A DNA stretch of 64,000 bases from Microcoleus sp. FACHB-672 (GTDB lineage Bacteria; Cyanobacteriota; Cyanobacteriia; Cyanobacteriales; Oscillatoriaceae), in the NCBI RefSeq assembly GCF_014695725.1, contig NZ_JACJOU010000004.1, forward strand, positions 124,001 through 188,000, given 5' to 3'. Positions within the stretch are counted from its first letter, which is position 1; each line of letters starts with the position of its first letter. Under the pieces are notes generated by a model that had not been told where the DNA came from, searched no databases, and saw only the letters and a program-made list of their open reading frames with translations. The position numbers and the translations under genes are program-made. Positions 57,197 to 64,000 of the stretch are shown here, piece by piece.

Positions 57197-57364
57197 CAAA
57201 ACAGTCCTTCATTGCAGACCTGATGGGTCGTATTCTAACAAAGGGTTGAGAAAGCTTTCTGAAAGCCATCTAAAGATTGAATGAAGGCTTTTCTCCCCTC
57301 AGCTTGCTGTGGATGAATGCGATAAACTGTCACTCTACAGGTCAAAAGCGAGGACACTTCTAGT

Positions 57365-59374
57365 ATGGGTTTGGAGCCAACCACCGCTGATGCCGGCACT
57401 GAAGAAGTCTCAATCGAGTTGCCGACGAGCATCGAATCCTCCCCACTGCACAATGGGAAGCCGTCAAATCGAGCCAGCGCTCGTAAATCTTGGACAATCG
57501 AGAAAAGTGAAGAACTGTATCGCATTCGCGGCTGGGGGGAGCCTTATTTTTCAATTAATGCTGCCGGTCATGTAACGGTATCACCCAAGGGCGATCGCGG
57601 CGGTTCTCTCGATCTTTGTGAATTAGTAGAAGCCTTACAACAGCGTAACTTAGGGCTGCCTTTGCTGATCCGGTTTTCGGATATTTTGGAAGATCGGATT
57701 GAGCGGTTAAATGCTTGCTTTGCCAAAGCTATTGCCCGTTACAAGTATCCCGGTGTTTATCGCGGTGTTTTCCCGGTGAAATGCAACCAACACCGGCACT
57801 TGTTAGAAGACTTGGTGCGTTTTGGTCAACCGCATCAGTTTGGCTTAGAAGCCGGTTCTAAGCCAGAGTTGCTGATTGCTTTGGCAACCTTAAAAACCCC
57901 AGGGGCACTGCTGATTTGCAACGGTTATAAAGACCGGGAGTATATCGAAACTGCAACCTTAGCGCAGGGATTGGGACAGTTGCCGATTATTGTGATCGAG
58001 CAGCTAGAAGAAGTGCAGTTAGTGATTGAAGCCAGCCGTAAGTTGGGGATCGAGCCGGTGCTAGGGGTTCGAGCCAAGCTGAGTAGTAAAGGAATTGGCC
58101 GCTGGGGTGGCTCAACCGGCGATCGGGCTAAATTTGGCCTAACGATTCCCGAAATAATTCAGGCTGCCGATCAGCTCAATGAGGCCGGTTTGTTGAACTC
58201 GTTGCAGCTACTGCACTTCCACATTGGCTCTCAAATTTCCTCAATTAGCGTAATTAAAGACGCGATCCGAGAAGCCAGCCAGATTTATGTCGAGTTGGCC
58301 AAGTTGGGAGCCAATATGAAATATCTGGATGTGGGCGGCGGTTTGGCGGTGGATTACGATGGCTCTAAAACCAATTTCCACGCCTCCAAAAACTACAATA
58401 TGCAAAACTACGCCAATGATATTGTGGCGGAAGTTAAGGAGGCTTGTGAGGAGCGCCAGCTGCCGGTGCCGACGCTGATCAGCGAAAGCGGGCGGGCGAT
58501 TGCTTCCCATCAATCGGTTTTAGTCTTTGATGTGCTCGGTACAAGTGAAGTCCCGTCTGTGGCACCGGCACCGCTGGGAGAGCGAGAACACCTGATTTTG
58601 CGAAATCTCTACGAAACTTACCAGTCGATCGGCGTGGAGAATTACCAAGAGGCTTACCACGACGCGATTCAGTTTAAGGAAGAAGCGATTAGCATCTTTA
58701 ACTTTGGCTATCTCAGCCTGCGGGATCGCGCGAAAGCTGAGCGTCTCTACTGGGCTTGTTGCGAAAAGATTCTTTCTCTTGTCCGCCAGCAGGACTATGT
58801 GCCTGATGATTTGGAAGATTTAGAGAATATCATGGCGTCGATTTACTATATCAACCTCTCTGTCTTCCAATCAGCGCCTGATAGTTGGGCGATTAACCAG
58901 CTGTTCCCGATTATGCCGATTCACCGGCTGGAGGAAGAACCGACGCAGCGAGGCACACTGGCGGATCTGACTTGCGATAGCGATGGCAAAATTGATCAGT
59001 TTATTGACCTTCAGGCGGTCAAGCCGGTGTTAGAATTGCATCCCCTGAAAGCCGGCGAACCTTACTACTTGGGTATGTTTCTTGCCGGTGCTTACCAAGA
59101 AATTATGGGCAATCTGCACAACTTGTTTGGCGACACTAACGCGGTTCACATCAAGCTGACGCCCAAAGGATACCAAATTGAACACGTTGTCAAGGGGGAC
59201 ACGATGACGGAAGTGCTGGGCTATGTTCAGTACGATCCTGAAGATTTGGTTGAAAGTATCCGCAAACAAACTGAGCAAGCTTTGCAAGAAGGGCGGATTT
59301 CCCTGAAAGAATCCCAGATGCTGCTGCAAAATTACGAGCGCAGTTTGAGCGGGTATACCTATCTATCGAGCTAG
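57365..59374 (+). CDS. speA: Biosynthetic arginine decarboxylase
   Basis: 669 residues. Decarboxylates arginine to agmatine, the first step of the plant/bacterial route to putrescine and spermidine. The PLP-binding Lys139 is in GVFPVKCNQHRH; family blocks follow, including the HFHIGSQ segment near 275, LDVGGGLAVDYDG near 325, and the C-terminal CDSDGKIDQF region. The first 40 residues are a variable leader. The length is typical. An intrinsic terminator follows. It is divergent from the nonapeptide-repeat gene. Confidence 0.96.
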   Translation: MGLEPTTADAGTEEVSIELPTSIESSPLHNGKPSNRASARKSWTIEKSEELYRIRGWGEPYFSINAAGHVTVSPKGDRGGSLDLCELVEALQQRNLGLPLLIRFSDILEDRIERLNACFAKAIARYKYPGVYRGVFPVKCNQHRHLLEDLVRFGQPHQFGLEAGSKPELLIALATLKTPGALLICNGYKDREYIETATLAQGLGQLPIIVIEQLEEVQLVIEASRKLGIEPVLGVRAKLSSKGIGRWGGSTGDRAKFGLTIPEIIQAADQLNEAGLLNSLQLLHFHIGSQISSISVIKDAIREASQIYVELAKLGANMKYLDVGGGLAVDYDGSKTNFHASKNYNMQNYANDIVAEVKEACEERQLPVPTLISESGRAIASHQSVLVFDVLGTSEVPSVAPAPLGEREHLILRNLYETYQSIGVENYQEAYHDAIQFKEEAISIFNFGYLSLRDRAKAERLYWACCEKILSLVRQQDYVPDDLEDLENIMASIYYINLSVFQSAPDSWAINQLFPIMPIHRLEEEPTQRGTLADLTCDSDGKIDQFIDLQAVKPVLELHPLKAGEPYYLGMFLAGAYQEIMGNLHNLFGDTNAVHIKLTPKGYQIEHVVKGDTMTEVLGYVQYDPEDLVESIRKQTEQALQEGRISLKESQMLLQNYERSLSGYTYLSS

Positions 59375-59395
59375 GGAATGGGGAATTGTTAATTC

Positions 59396-59440
59396 AATAG
59401 CGCTCAGGTGTCAGTTGCCACTGATATCTGAGCGCTATTT
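59396..59440 (+). terminator. Intrinsic terminator of speA
   Basis: AATAGCGCTCAG (59396-59407) pairs perfectly with CTGAGCGCTATT (59428-59439), with an inner TCAGT/ACTGA pairing, followed by a TTTATT run. It lies 22 bp past the speA stop and may also serve the convergent gene at 59453. Confidence 0.85.
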
Positions 59441-59452
59441 ATTCGTGATTCC

Positions 59453-60619
59453 CTACAAGTTTTCGGTGCCTAAAAGTTCGGCAATGACTTGCCGTTCCGC
59501 CGGCGGTTGGTCTGGCAGCGATTTCCGGGCGTCGGTAATCAACCAGTCTAAAGCGGCTGCTTCCAGGTCAATGTTTTCGCCGTTTTTATCAATGCAGTAA
59601 CGCCCAAAAACTAATTTATCGATTAACCGTGCCCCTTGCCCCAAACGCGAGTATTCAAAAATCACGCTGTTTTCAACGGTTGCCCCACTGCAAATACAGC
59701 AATTCGGGCCGATCATCGTTGGGCCGATAATTTTTGCGCCATCTTCAATGCGAGTCATGCCCCCGATGTAGACCGGCCCTTCAATCTCGACTTTGTCCCA
59801 GTTAATGGCGACGTTGAGACCTGTGTAGACGCCTGGCTTCACTTCATGCCCTGGAATGGCAACATTTTTGACTTCTCCGAGCAGCACGCCGCGAATGGCA
59901 CGCCAGTAGTCAGGAACTTTGCCAATGTCCACCCATTGAAAATCCATTGTGATGCCGTAGAATGGCGCTCCAATTTTTACCAGATGGGGGAACAACTGGC
60001 CACCAATGTCAAATTCTTGGCCGGAGGGGATGTAATCCAAGACTTCTGGCTCAAAAATGTAAATGCCGGTGTTGATGCTGGTGCTGAGGGCTTCTTCGAC
60101 TTTGGGTTTTTCTTGGAAGGCTTTGATCCGGCCCTCTTCATCCGTAACCACAACCCCATAGCTAGGAACTTCCTCTTTAGGGACGGATTTCATAACCACT
60201 GTGGCAATTGAACCTTTTTCGCGGTGCCACTTGACGGCAGCGGTTAAGTCCAGGTCAATTAAAGCATCGCCACACAACACCACAAAGGTGCTATCAAAAA
60301 AGGGAGAGAAGTCTTGGATGCGGCGCATCCCGCCGGCTGAGCCTACGGCTTCCCCTAGGAGTTCACCTTCTACAATTCTGCCTTCAAAGGAATAGGCAAT
60401 CTGAACCCCAAATCGCTGGCCATCTCGGAAATAGTTCTCGATCTCATTTGCTAGATGGCTGACGTTGACCATAATTTCGTTAAAGCCATGTTGCCGTAGC
60501 AACTCAACTAAGAACTCCATCACTGGCTTTTGCAGGATGGGAATCATGGGTTTGGGAATGGTTTGGGTAATGGGGCGGACGCGGGTGCCCTTCCCAGCAG
60601 CCAGAATCATGGCTTTCAT
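59453..60619 (-). CDS. Sugar-1-phosphate nucleotidyltransferase with left-handed beta-helix
   Basis: 388 residues. Makes an activated sugar nucleotide for cell-surface polysaccharide; mannose-1-phosphate guanylyltransferase or a glucose-1-phosphate enzyme fit best. The Rossmann-like transferase domain (1-235) begins AMILAAGKGTRVRPIT (3-18) with the catalytic RxR-type signature, then KPMIPI, FVVLCGDALID, and a sugar-binding GVVVTDEEGRIKAFQEKP. Residues about 250-340 have hexapeptide repeats (GPVYIGGMTRIEDGAKI, GPTMIGPNCCICSGATV) of a left-handed beta-helix. It is convergent with speA. The nucleotide base used cannot be settled from sequence. Confidence 0.92.
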   Translation of the reverse strand: MKAMILAAGKGTRVRPITQTIPKPMIPILQKPVMEFLVELLRQHGFNEIMVNVSHLANEIENYFRDGQRFGVQIAYSFEGRIVEGELLGEAVGSAGGMRRIQDFSPFFDSTFVVLCGDALIDLDLTAAVKWHREKGSIATVVMKSVPKEEVPSYGVVVTDEEGRIKAFQEKPKVEEALSTSINTGIYIFEPEVLDYIPSGQEFDIGGQLFPHLVKIGAPFYGITMDFQWVDIGKVPDYWRAIRGVLLGEVKNVAIPGHEVKPGVYTGLNVAINWDKVEIEGPVYIGGMTRIEDGAKIIGPTMIGPNCCICSGATVENSVIFEYSRLGQGARLIDKLVFGRYCIDKNGENIDLEAAALDWLITDARKSLPDQPPAERQVIAELLGTENL

Positions 60620-60844
60620 AAAAGTTTTTCTCTCAAGCCGTGGCCAATCAATTTAGTCAATTGATAGTTTACAGTTCGTTTAATGCCGATGGGAGCGAAG
60701 GACGCGCAAGTCATGCGTTGATTTAGAAATTTATCGTTCAGTCCAGCCGGCTCCAAACAACAGGCTACCAGTTATTTTCCTCATTAATGCACATTTCTTG
60801 AGATCCTGTGGATGCCAGCCTGCTGATGCATCCTTTTCAGCCGC

Positions 60845-61747
60845 TCAACTTGCCGGTTTAATGCTTTCATCCACTTCGGCGGCTGGTAGCTGGAGCGATT
60901 CTGGAAGCGCCCGGATTTTCAAGTCTTGGTAGAATTCCTCTTGACTTAACTCGACCTTAGACTGAGCCGACAGCAACAGCAGCGCCCAGAAAACGCCTAC
61001 CCGGTCATTTTCCTTGATTTCTTGCCGGCTCGTGTCTGCCGGCACGGGTGACTCATCGGCAGCTTGCTGGGTTGCGGATGACAAACGCTCTAGCAATTGA
61101 TCTAGCTCTAGCCAGTCGTGTTCTTGCGAGATTTGAGTCCAATTCTGGAGGAAAAACCGCTCCAAGACGCCGGCAACTTCGGAAAGATTTTCCTGGTGGG
61201 CCAGATGGGTGATGGCACGAGCGACCTGGGCACTGGATCTGGGGCTAGATTTTTTGGGACGCGCCCGACGGGGGCGATCTTCCATTGCTACTGCCATCAG
61301 CTGTAGCTGGTCGATCAATTCCTGAAGGGTGACGCGGCGTTTTTGCGGCGGCTGGGCAACGGCACGCCGCCGCAACTGGCGCTCTAGCTTTAGTGGCCCT
61401 CGCTGTGCAGTATCGTCGAGTAGTTCTGTGTCATCTTCGAGCAGTTCTGCCTCGTCCTCCGGCTCGGAAGAACGAGCCAGACTATCGGCTTTGAGCAATA
61501 CCAGCATGGAGGCATACAAAAAAGCCTGCCCTGACTGCGATAGGGCGACTTCCCGCTCAAGTTGGCCGGCTTCGCGAACTGGAGCAAGTTCGCTTAAAAA
61601 GCGGTCAATGACCTCAATCACTTGGACATCCCAGGGGTTAATTTCTCCCTGTTTGGCTAGGTCGATTAGCAGGGCAATGCCGAGTTCTGGGGCAGACGAG
61701 CCGCGATGATTGAGGTTCGCTGCATCAGGGGACAATGAAACTGTCAT
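60845..61747 (-). CDS. scpA: Segregation and condensation protein A
   Basis: 300 residues. The kleisin that bridges SMC heads and ScpB in the condensin complex. N-terminal LGIALLIDLAKQGEINPWDVQVIEVIDRFL (23-52 region) is the SMC-neck-binding part, followed by a helical dimer-like region with QAFLYASMLVLLKADSLARS, a long acidic linker (about 95-120), and a C-terminal winged helix (about 220-290, FWALLLLSAQSKVELSQEEFYQDL) that binds the SMC cap. No scpB or smc gene is adjacent. Confidence 0.92.
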   Translation of the reverse strand: MTVSLSPDAANLNHRGSSAPELGIALLIDLAKQGEINPWDVQVIEVIDRFLSELAPVREAGQLEREVALSQSGQAFLYASMLVLLKADSLARSSEPEDEAELLEDDTELLDDTAQRGPLKLERQLRRRAVAQPPQKRRVTLQELIDQLQLMAVAMEDRPRRARPKKSSPRSSAQVARAITHLAHQENLSEVAGVLERFFLQNWTQISQEHDWLELDQLLERLSSATQQAADESPVPADTSRQEIKENDRVGVFWALLLLSAQSKVELSQEEFYQDLKIRALPESLQLPAAEVDESIKPAS

Positions 61748-62082
61748 ATATTAGACCTTCATCTCAAATCCGCGCATACAGACTCGTGTCGAATGCTAAG
61801 TTAACACAACTGCATTCAGCTACCGCGCCCCATAAAGTACACAAGGGAAGTGGGGGAGCTTTTGGGGGTTTTTTTAACATTGAAGCAGCGAATCAGGGGA
61901 GATGGGGAGATACTGGGAAATGATTCGGTAATTAATTAATCGTAAATTATCTCATTTTTTGATTGGAAACGGCAAGCTGGCCACTAGCAGCCAGGAAGGA
62001 GTGGCAAGTCTTGGGCCAGTTTGTGGATCTCATGTTCAGCCGGTGATGCTAAGGCGTCACCCAGGCTCGCATTTGTGTCTGA
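61748..62082. other. Spacer between scpA and the LapA-like gene
   Basis: No gene supported. A G-run/T-run stretch (GGGGGTTTTTTT-like, about 61866-61877) could act as a rightward stop signal, but no stem of note precedes it. Confidence 0.25.
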
Positions 62083-62466
62083 TCAGGCGTCTGTGGTTGA
62101 CACCTCCTGAGCGAGAGAAGCATTCGTGGTGAGGGGTTCGCTGGCAGGAGGCAGCCGGTGCTGGTCTTGCAATTCTGCTTTATAGCGTTCCATATCTTGC
62201 TCTAATTCTTGAATGCGGTCATCTCTTTTACGAATTTGACGAATATCTTGGCGGGCTGCCAGTAGCCGCTGCAAGCGAGTCCACACACCAAAAAGCCAAG
62301 CTAAAACGGCTCCAATCCCCATCGCCAAAATCAGTTCAATGGAAATTGGGGCTTGAAATTGGATACCTTCGATAATCTGAATGGTGGCCGGCTGTGTATT
62401 TTCGATGCTGAATAAAACCAGCGCTAAGCACACTACGAAGATGATGACGAAGTTGAGCGGTCGCAT
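62083..62466 (-). CDS. LapA (DUF1049) domain membrane protein
   Basis: 127 residues from ATG 62466. Two membrane segments (about 4-22 and 44-65) flank a short loop with FSIENTQPATIQIIEG, the start signature of the lipopolysaccharide-assembly LapA/DUF1049 family, followed by a coiled coil (about 70-105, QDIRQIRKRDDRIQELEQDME) and a polar tail. Cyanobacteria have LapA-like proteins of uncertain function; a link to outer-membrane assembly here is inference. Confidence 0.85.
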   Translation of the reverse strand: MRPLNFVIIFVVCLALVLFSIENTQPATIQIIEGIQFQAPISIELILAMGIGAVLAWLFGVWTRLQRLLAARQDIRQIRKRDDRIQELEQDMERYKAELQDQHRLPPASEPLTTNASLAQEVSTTDA

Positions 62467-63418
62467 CAATGGACTCCTGCATCTTGGGGTTCATTTGCCC
62501 ATTTTACGGGGGCACCGGCACGATTCAGCATTGTGAGGTTGGAGATTTTAATCGGAAATCTCCGATAGGGAGATAAATTCTGAGTGATACAACAATGCCG
62601 GTGAATTTTGGCACTGGGATTTGCCGTCTTGCGTACTGAAATAATTATACAATTTCCGTTTGATAAGTTTATTATAAACTGGGTGGAGGAATTAATGGAC
62701 AAACTAGCTGATGCAAAATGGATAGGTTGCCGGCATTGAAGGAACGCTTGGAGATAGGAAAGATTACTGCCTCTGGCTTTGAAGCGATTGGTGCCGGTTC
62801 AGCAGTCGCCACCCATTACGATGATCGCTCTCTGAAAGCGTATATTTGGCAACAAGACAATTAGTAAATTAAGTTGCAGACAAATCTTGATCAATTGCCA
62901 AAAGCTGGGGCTTTGGTGGTAGTCGCTTTCTGGAAACTGAAAAATAATTCTGGATTTTCGGCGCGAGGGTTTACGATTTTGCCATAATCAAGCTATCAGT
63001 TAAAAAGACCGGCAAGAAGCTATCATTGCAATTTGAGAATGTAACATTTTATATCAAAGATACCGTGTCGCTTGTTCTTTCTATCTAGGGTTTGCCTAGT
63101 GAGACTCGGCAGATAAAAATCTCTCATGAGATTTTCCCCTCTCCCCGTCTTTTGTTTTTTCACTGAAAGATGTGAGATGCTTTCTGTGAGGGAGGCTACC
63201 GGGCGAGTTCGGGCTTTCTCCTAGCAGGTTAAGCGCCATGGGCAACAACTCTCTAAAAAGATGCCGGTGTTTGCTGACAGTAAATGTCCATCTGCTGACA
63301 GCGAGTTGCTCGATGTTGCCGGCGATTCCCCGTACCTTGTTGATGCTACGGCTTTTTTAACAAGATGTTGGCGCTACAATTTTATATTTAAGCCACTACC
63401 TTTAAGGATAACCCTACG
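62467..63418. other. Long spacer, with one short open frame
   Basis: About 950 bp. A rightward frame of 48 codons (62718-62864) starts with MDRLPALKERLEIG and has normal-looking residues but no family match. A GGAGGA at 62685-62690 precedes another ATG (62695), 14 codons, in a different frame, so the original gene may have suffered a frame change. A hairpin GGAGATTT/AAATCTCC lies at 62541-62563. The remaining part to the kinase start is AT-rich. Confidence 0.25.
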
Positions 63419-64000
63419 ATGCTTGCTATTCCTGGCTACCAAATTCTCGCTTTAATTTATGAAAGTGCCAATTCCCTGGTTTATCGGGGACGCCGTGAGC
63501 ATGATAATCAACCTGTTATCTTGAAACTGCTTAAACACGAGTATCCCTCCCCAGCAGAACTTGCCAGATATGAGCAGGAATATGAAATTACTCGGTCTTT
63601 AAATTTAGAAGGCGTTGTCAAAGCTTATGATTTGCTAAAGTATCAAAATACTTCAGTTATGGTTTTAGAGGATTTTGGCGGCGAGTCGTTAAGAACTTTA
63701 ATGGCTTCGCAAAGGTTTACACTTTTAGGATTTCTGACTCTGGCTGTGAAAATTGCCAAAAGTCTGGGAAACCTTCATGCTGTTAATATTATACACAAAG
63801 ATATCAATCCCTCCAATATCAGTTTTAATCCTGCGACCGAGCAATTAAAAATAATCGATTTTAGTATTTCCACTGTCCTATCTCGCGAAAGTACGGCGAT
63901 TAAAAATCCCAGCATTTTAGAAGGAACCCTGGCTTATATGTCGCCGGAACAGACCGGCAGAATGAACCGAAGTTTGGATTATCGAACTGATTTTTATTCT
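63419..64000 (+). CDS. Serine/threonine protein kinase, N-terminal part, runs off the right edge
   Basis: 194 residues to the end of the window, open at the right. AAGGA lies 12 bases before the ATG. A kinase domain is evident: glycine-loop region with LIYESANSLVYRGRR, ATP Lys in PVILKLLK, catalytic loop HKDINPSNI (HRDLKPxN type), metal-binding DFSIST (DFG changed to DFS), and LEGTLAYMSPEQTGRMNRSLDYRTD as the activation segment. The sequence pattern (GYQILALIYESANS and MSPEQTGRMNR) is that of the giant cyanobacterial kinases with an AAA-like ATPase, GAF and histidine kinase modules following, but those modules lie beyond the window. Confidence 0.9.
   Translation, partial: MLAIPGYQILALIYESANSLVYRGRREHDNQPVILKLLKHEYPSPAELARYEQEYEITRSLNLEGVVKAYDLLKYQNTSVMVLEDFGGESLRTLMASQRFTLLGFLTLAVKIAKSLGNLHAVNIIHKDINPSNISFNPATEQLKIIDFSISTVLSRESTAIKNPSILEGTLAYMSPEQTGRMNRSLDYRTDFYS

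Noticed and set aside
56839-57249. 136-codon rightward frame rich in Arg, His and Leu
   Set aside because: Antisense to the nonapeptide-repeat gene; its apparent repeats are the complement of that gene's repeats.
62466-62702. 78-codon leftward frame upstream of the LapA-like gene
   Set aside because: No domain, no ribosome binding site, contains a hairpin typical of a spacer.
1-64000. tRNA, rRNA or prophage genes
   Set aside because: None recognised on either strand by eye; a tRNAscan-type search would be needed to exclude a tRNA completely.

Overview
The window is chromosomal DNA of a filamentous, Microcoleus/Oscillatoria-like cyanobacterium. This is inferred from cyanobacterium-specific small proteins (DUF4327, Ycf33/DUF751, DUF2949), an NtcA-type regulator helix behind a GTA-N8-TAC promoter, GAF-rich sensor kinases, biosynthetic SpeA, CobN plus CbiD for B12, a few HIP1 palindromes (GCGATCGC), and a very dense scatter of the short word GCCGG in genes and spacers. 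No rRNA, tRNA, cas genes or phage genes were seen. Layout: (0-1.5 kb) a decayed IS630 element with perfect inverted repeats and TA flanks. (1.5-4.5 kb) cbiD and guaA. (4.5-11.2 kb) a cluster of three DnaA-box-like 9-mers, a CDF metal exporter, small cyanobacterial proteins, and a leftward block ADP-ribosylglycohydrolase - ycf33-like - rbfA - GH3 hydrolase. (11.2-17.3 kb) a solitary D12 adenine methylase, a CRP-type regulator, a response regulator, then a foreign, AT-rich restriction-modification operon lying between a 3' remnant of a metallophosphatase gene and a complete Tat-exported metallophosphatase. (17.4-25 kb) two orphan CRISPR-repeat-like hairpins, NanE, FtsH and a bilin-site-like GAF kinase. 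(25-29 kb) cobN. (29-38 kb) a signalling block: HNOBA-PAS-GGDEF-EAL protein, PilJ-like histidine kinase, CHASE adenylate cyclase. (38-45 kb) TerB-like protein, gamma-glutamyltransferase, and a tandem segmental duplication carrying two protease-TPR lipoproteins that differ by exactly one TPR. (45-52.5 kb) alanine/Na+ symporter, LipA, response regulator, HAD phosphatase, an ArgS-derived DALR protein, and an NtcA-like regulator behind an NtcA-type promoter. (52.5-64 kb) a 1.25-kaa kinase with a dual-cysteine GAF, a nonapeptide-repeat protein, speA, a sugar-nucleotide transferase, scpA, a LapA-like protein and the start of a giant Ser/Thr kinase that runs off the right edge. Functional themes: second-messenger and two-component signalling dominates (one adenylate cyclase, one GGDEF/EAL protein, three histidine kinases, two response regulators, two CRP-family regulators, one Ser/Thr kinase). 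DNA modification (two D12 methylases, one likely nuclease) and cobalamin synthesis (CbiD, CobN) are the other linked functions. The observations most worth following are: the restriction-modification promoter bracketed by two co-varying dyad operators and the metallophosphatase scar beside it; the 9-residue repeat protein; the tandem TPR-protease duplication; two kinases whose GAF domains carry cysteines at bilin-attachment positions; and the NtcA-type promoter in front of an NtcA-like paralogue.
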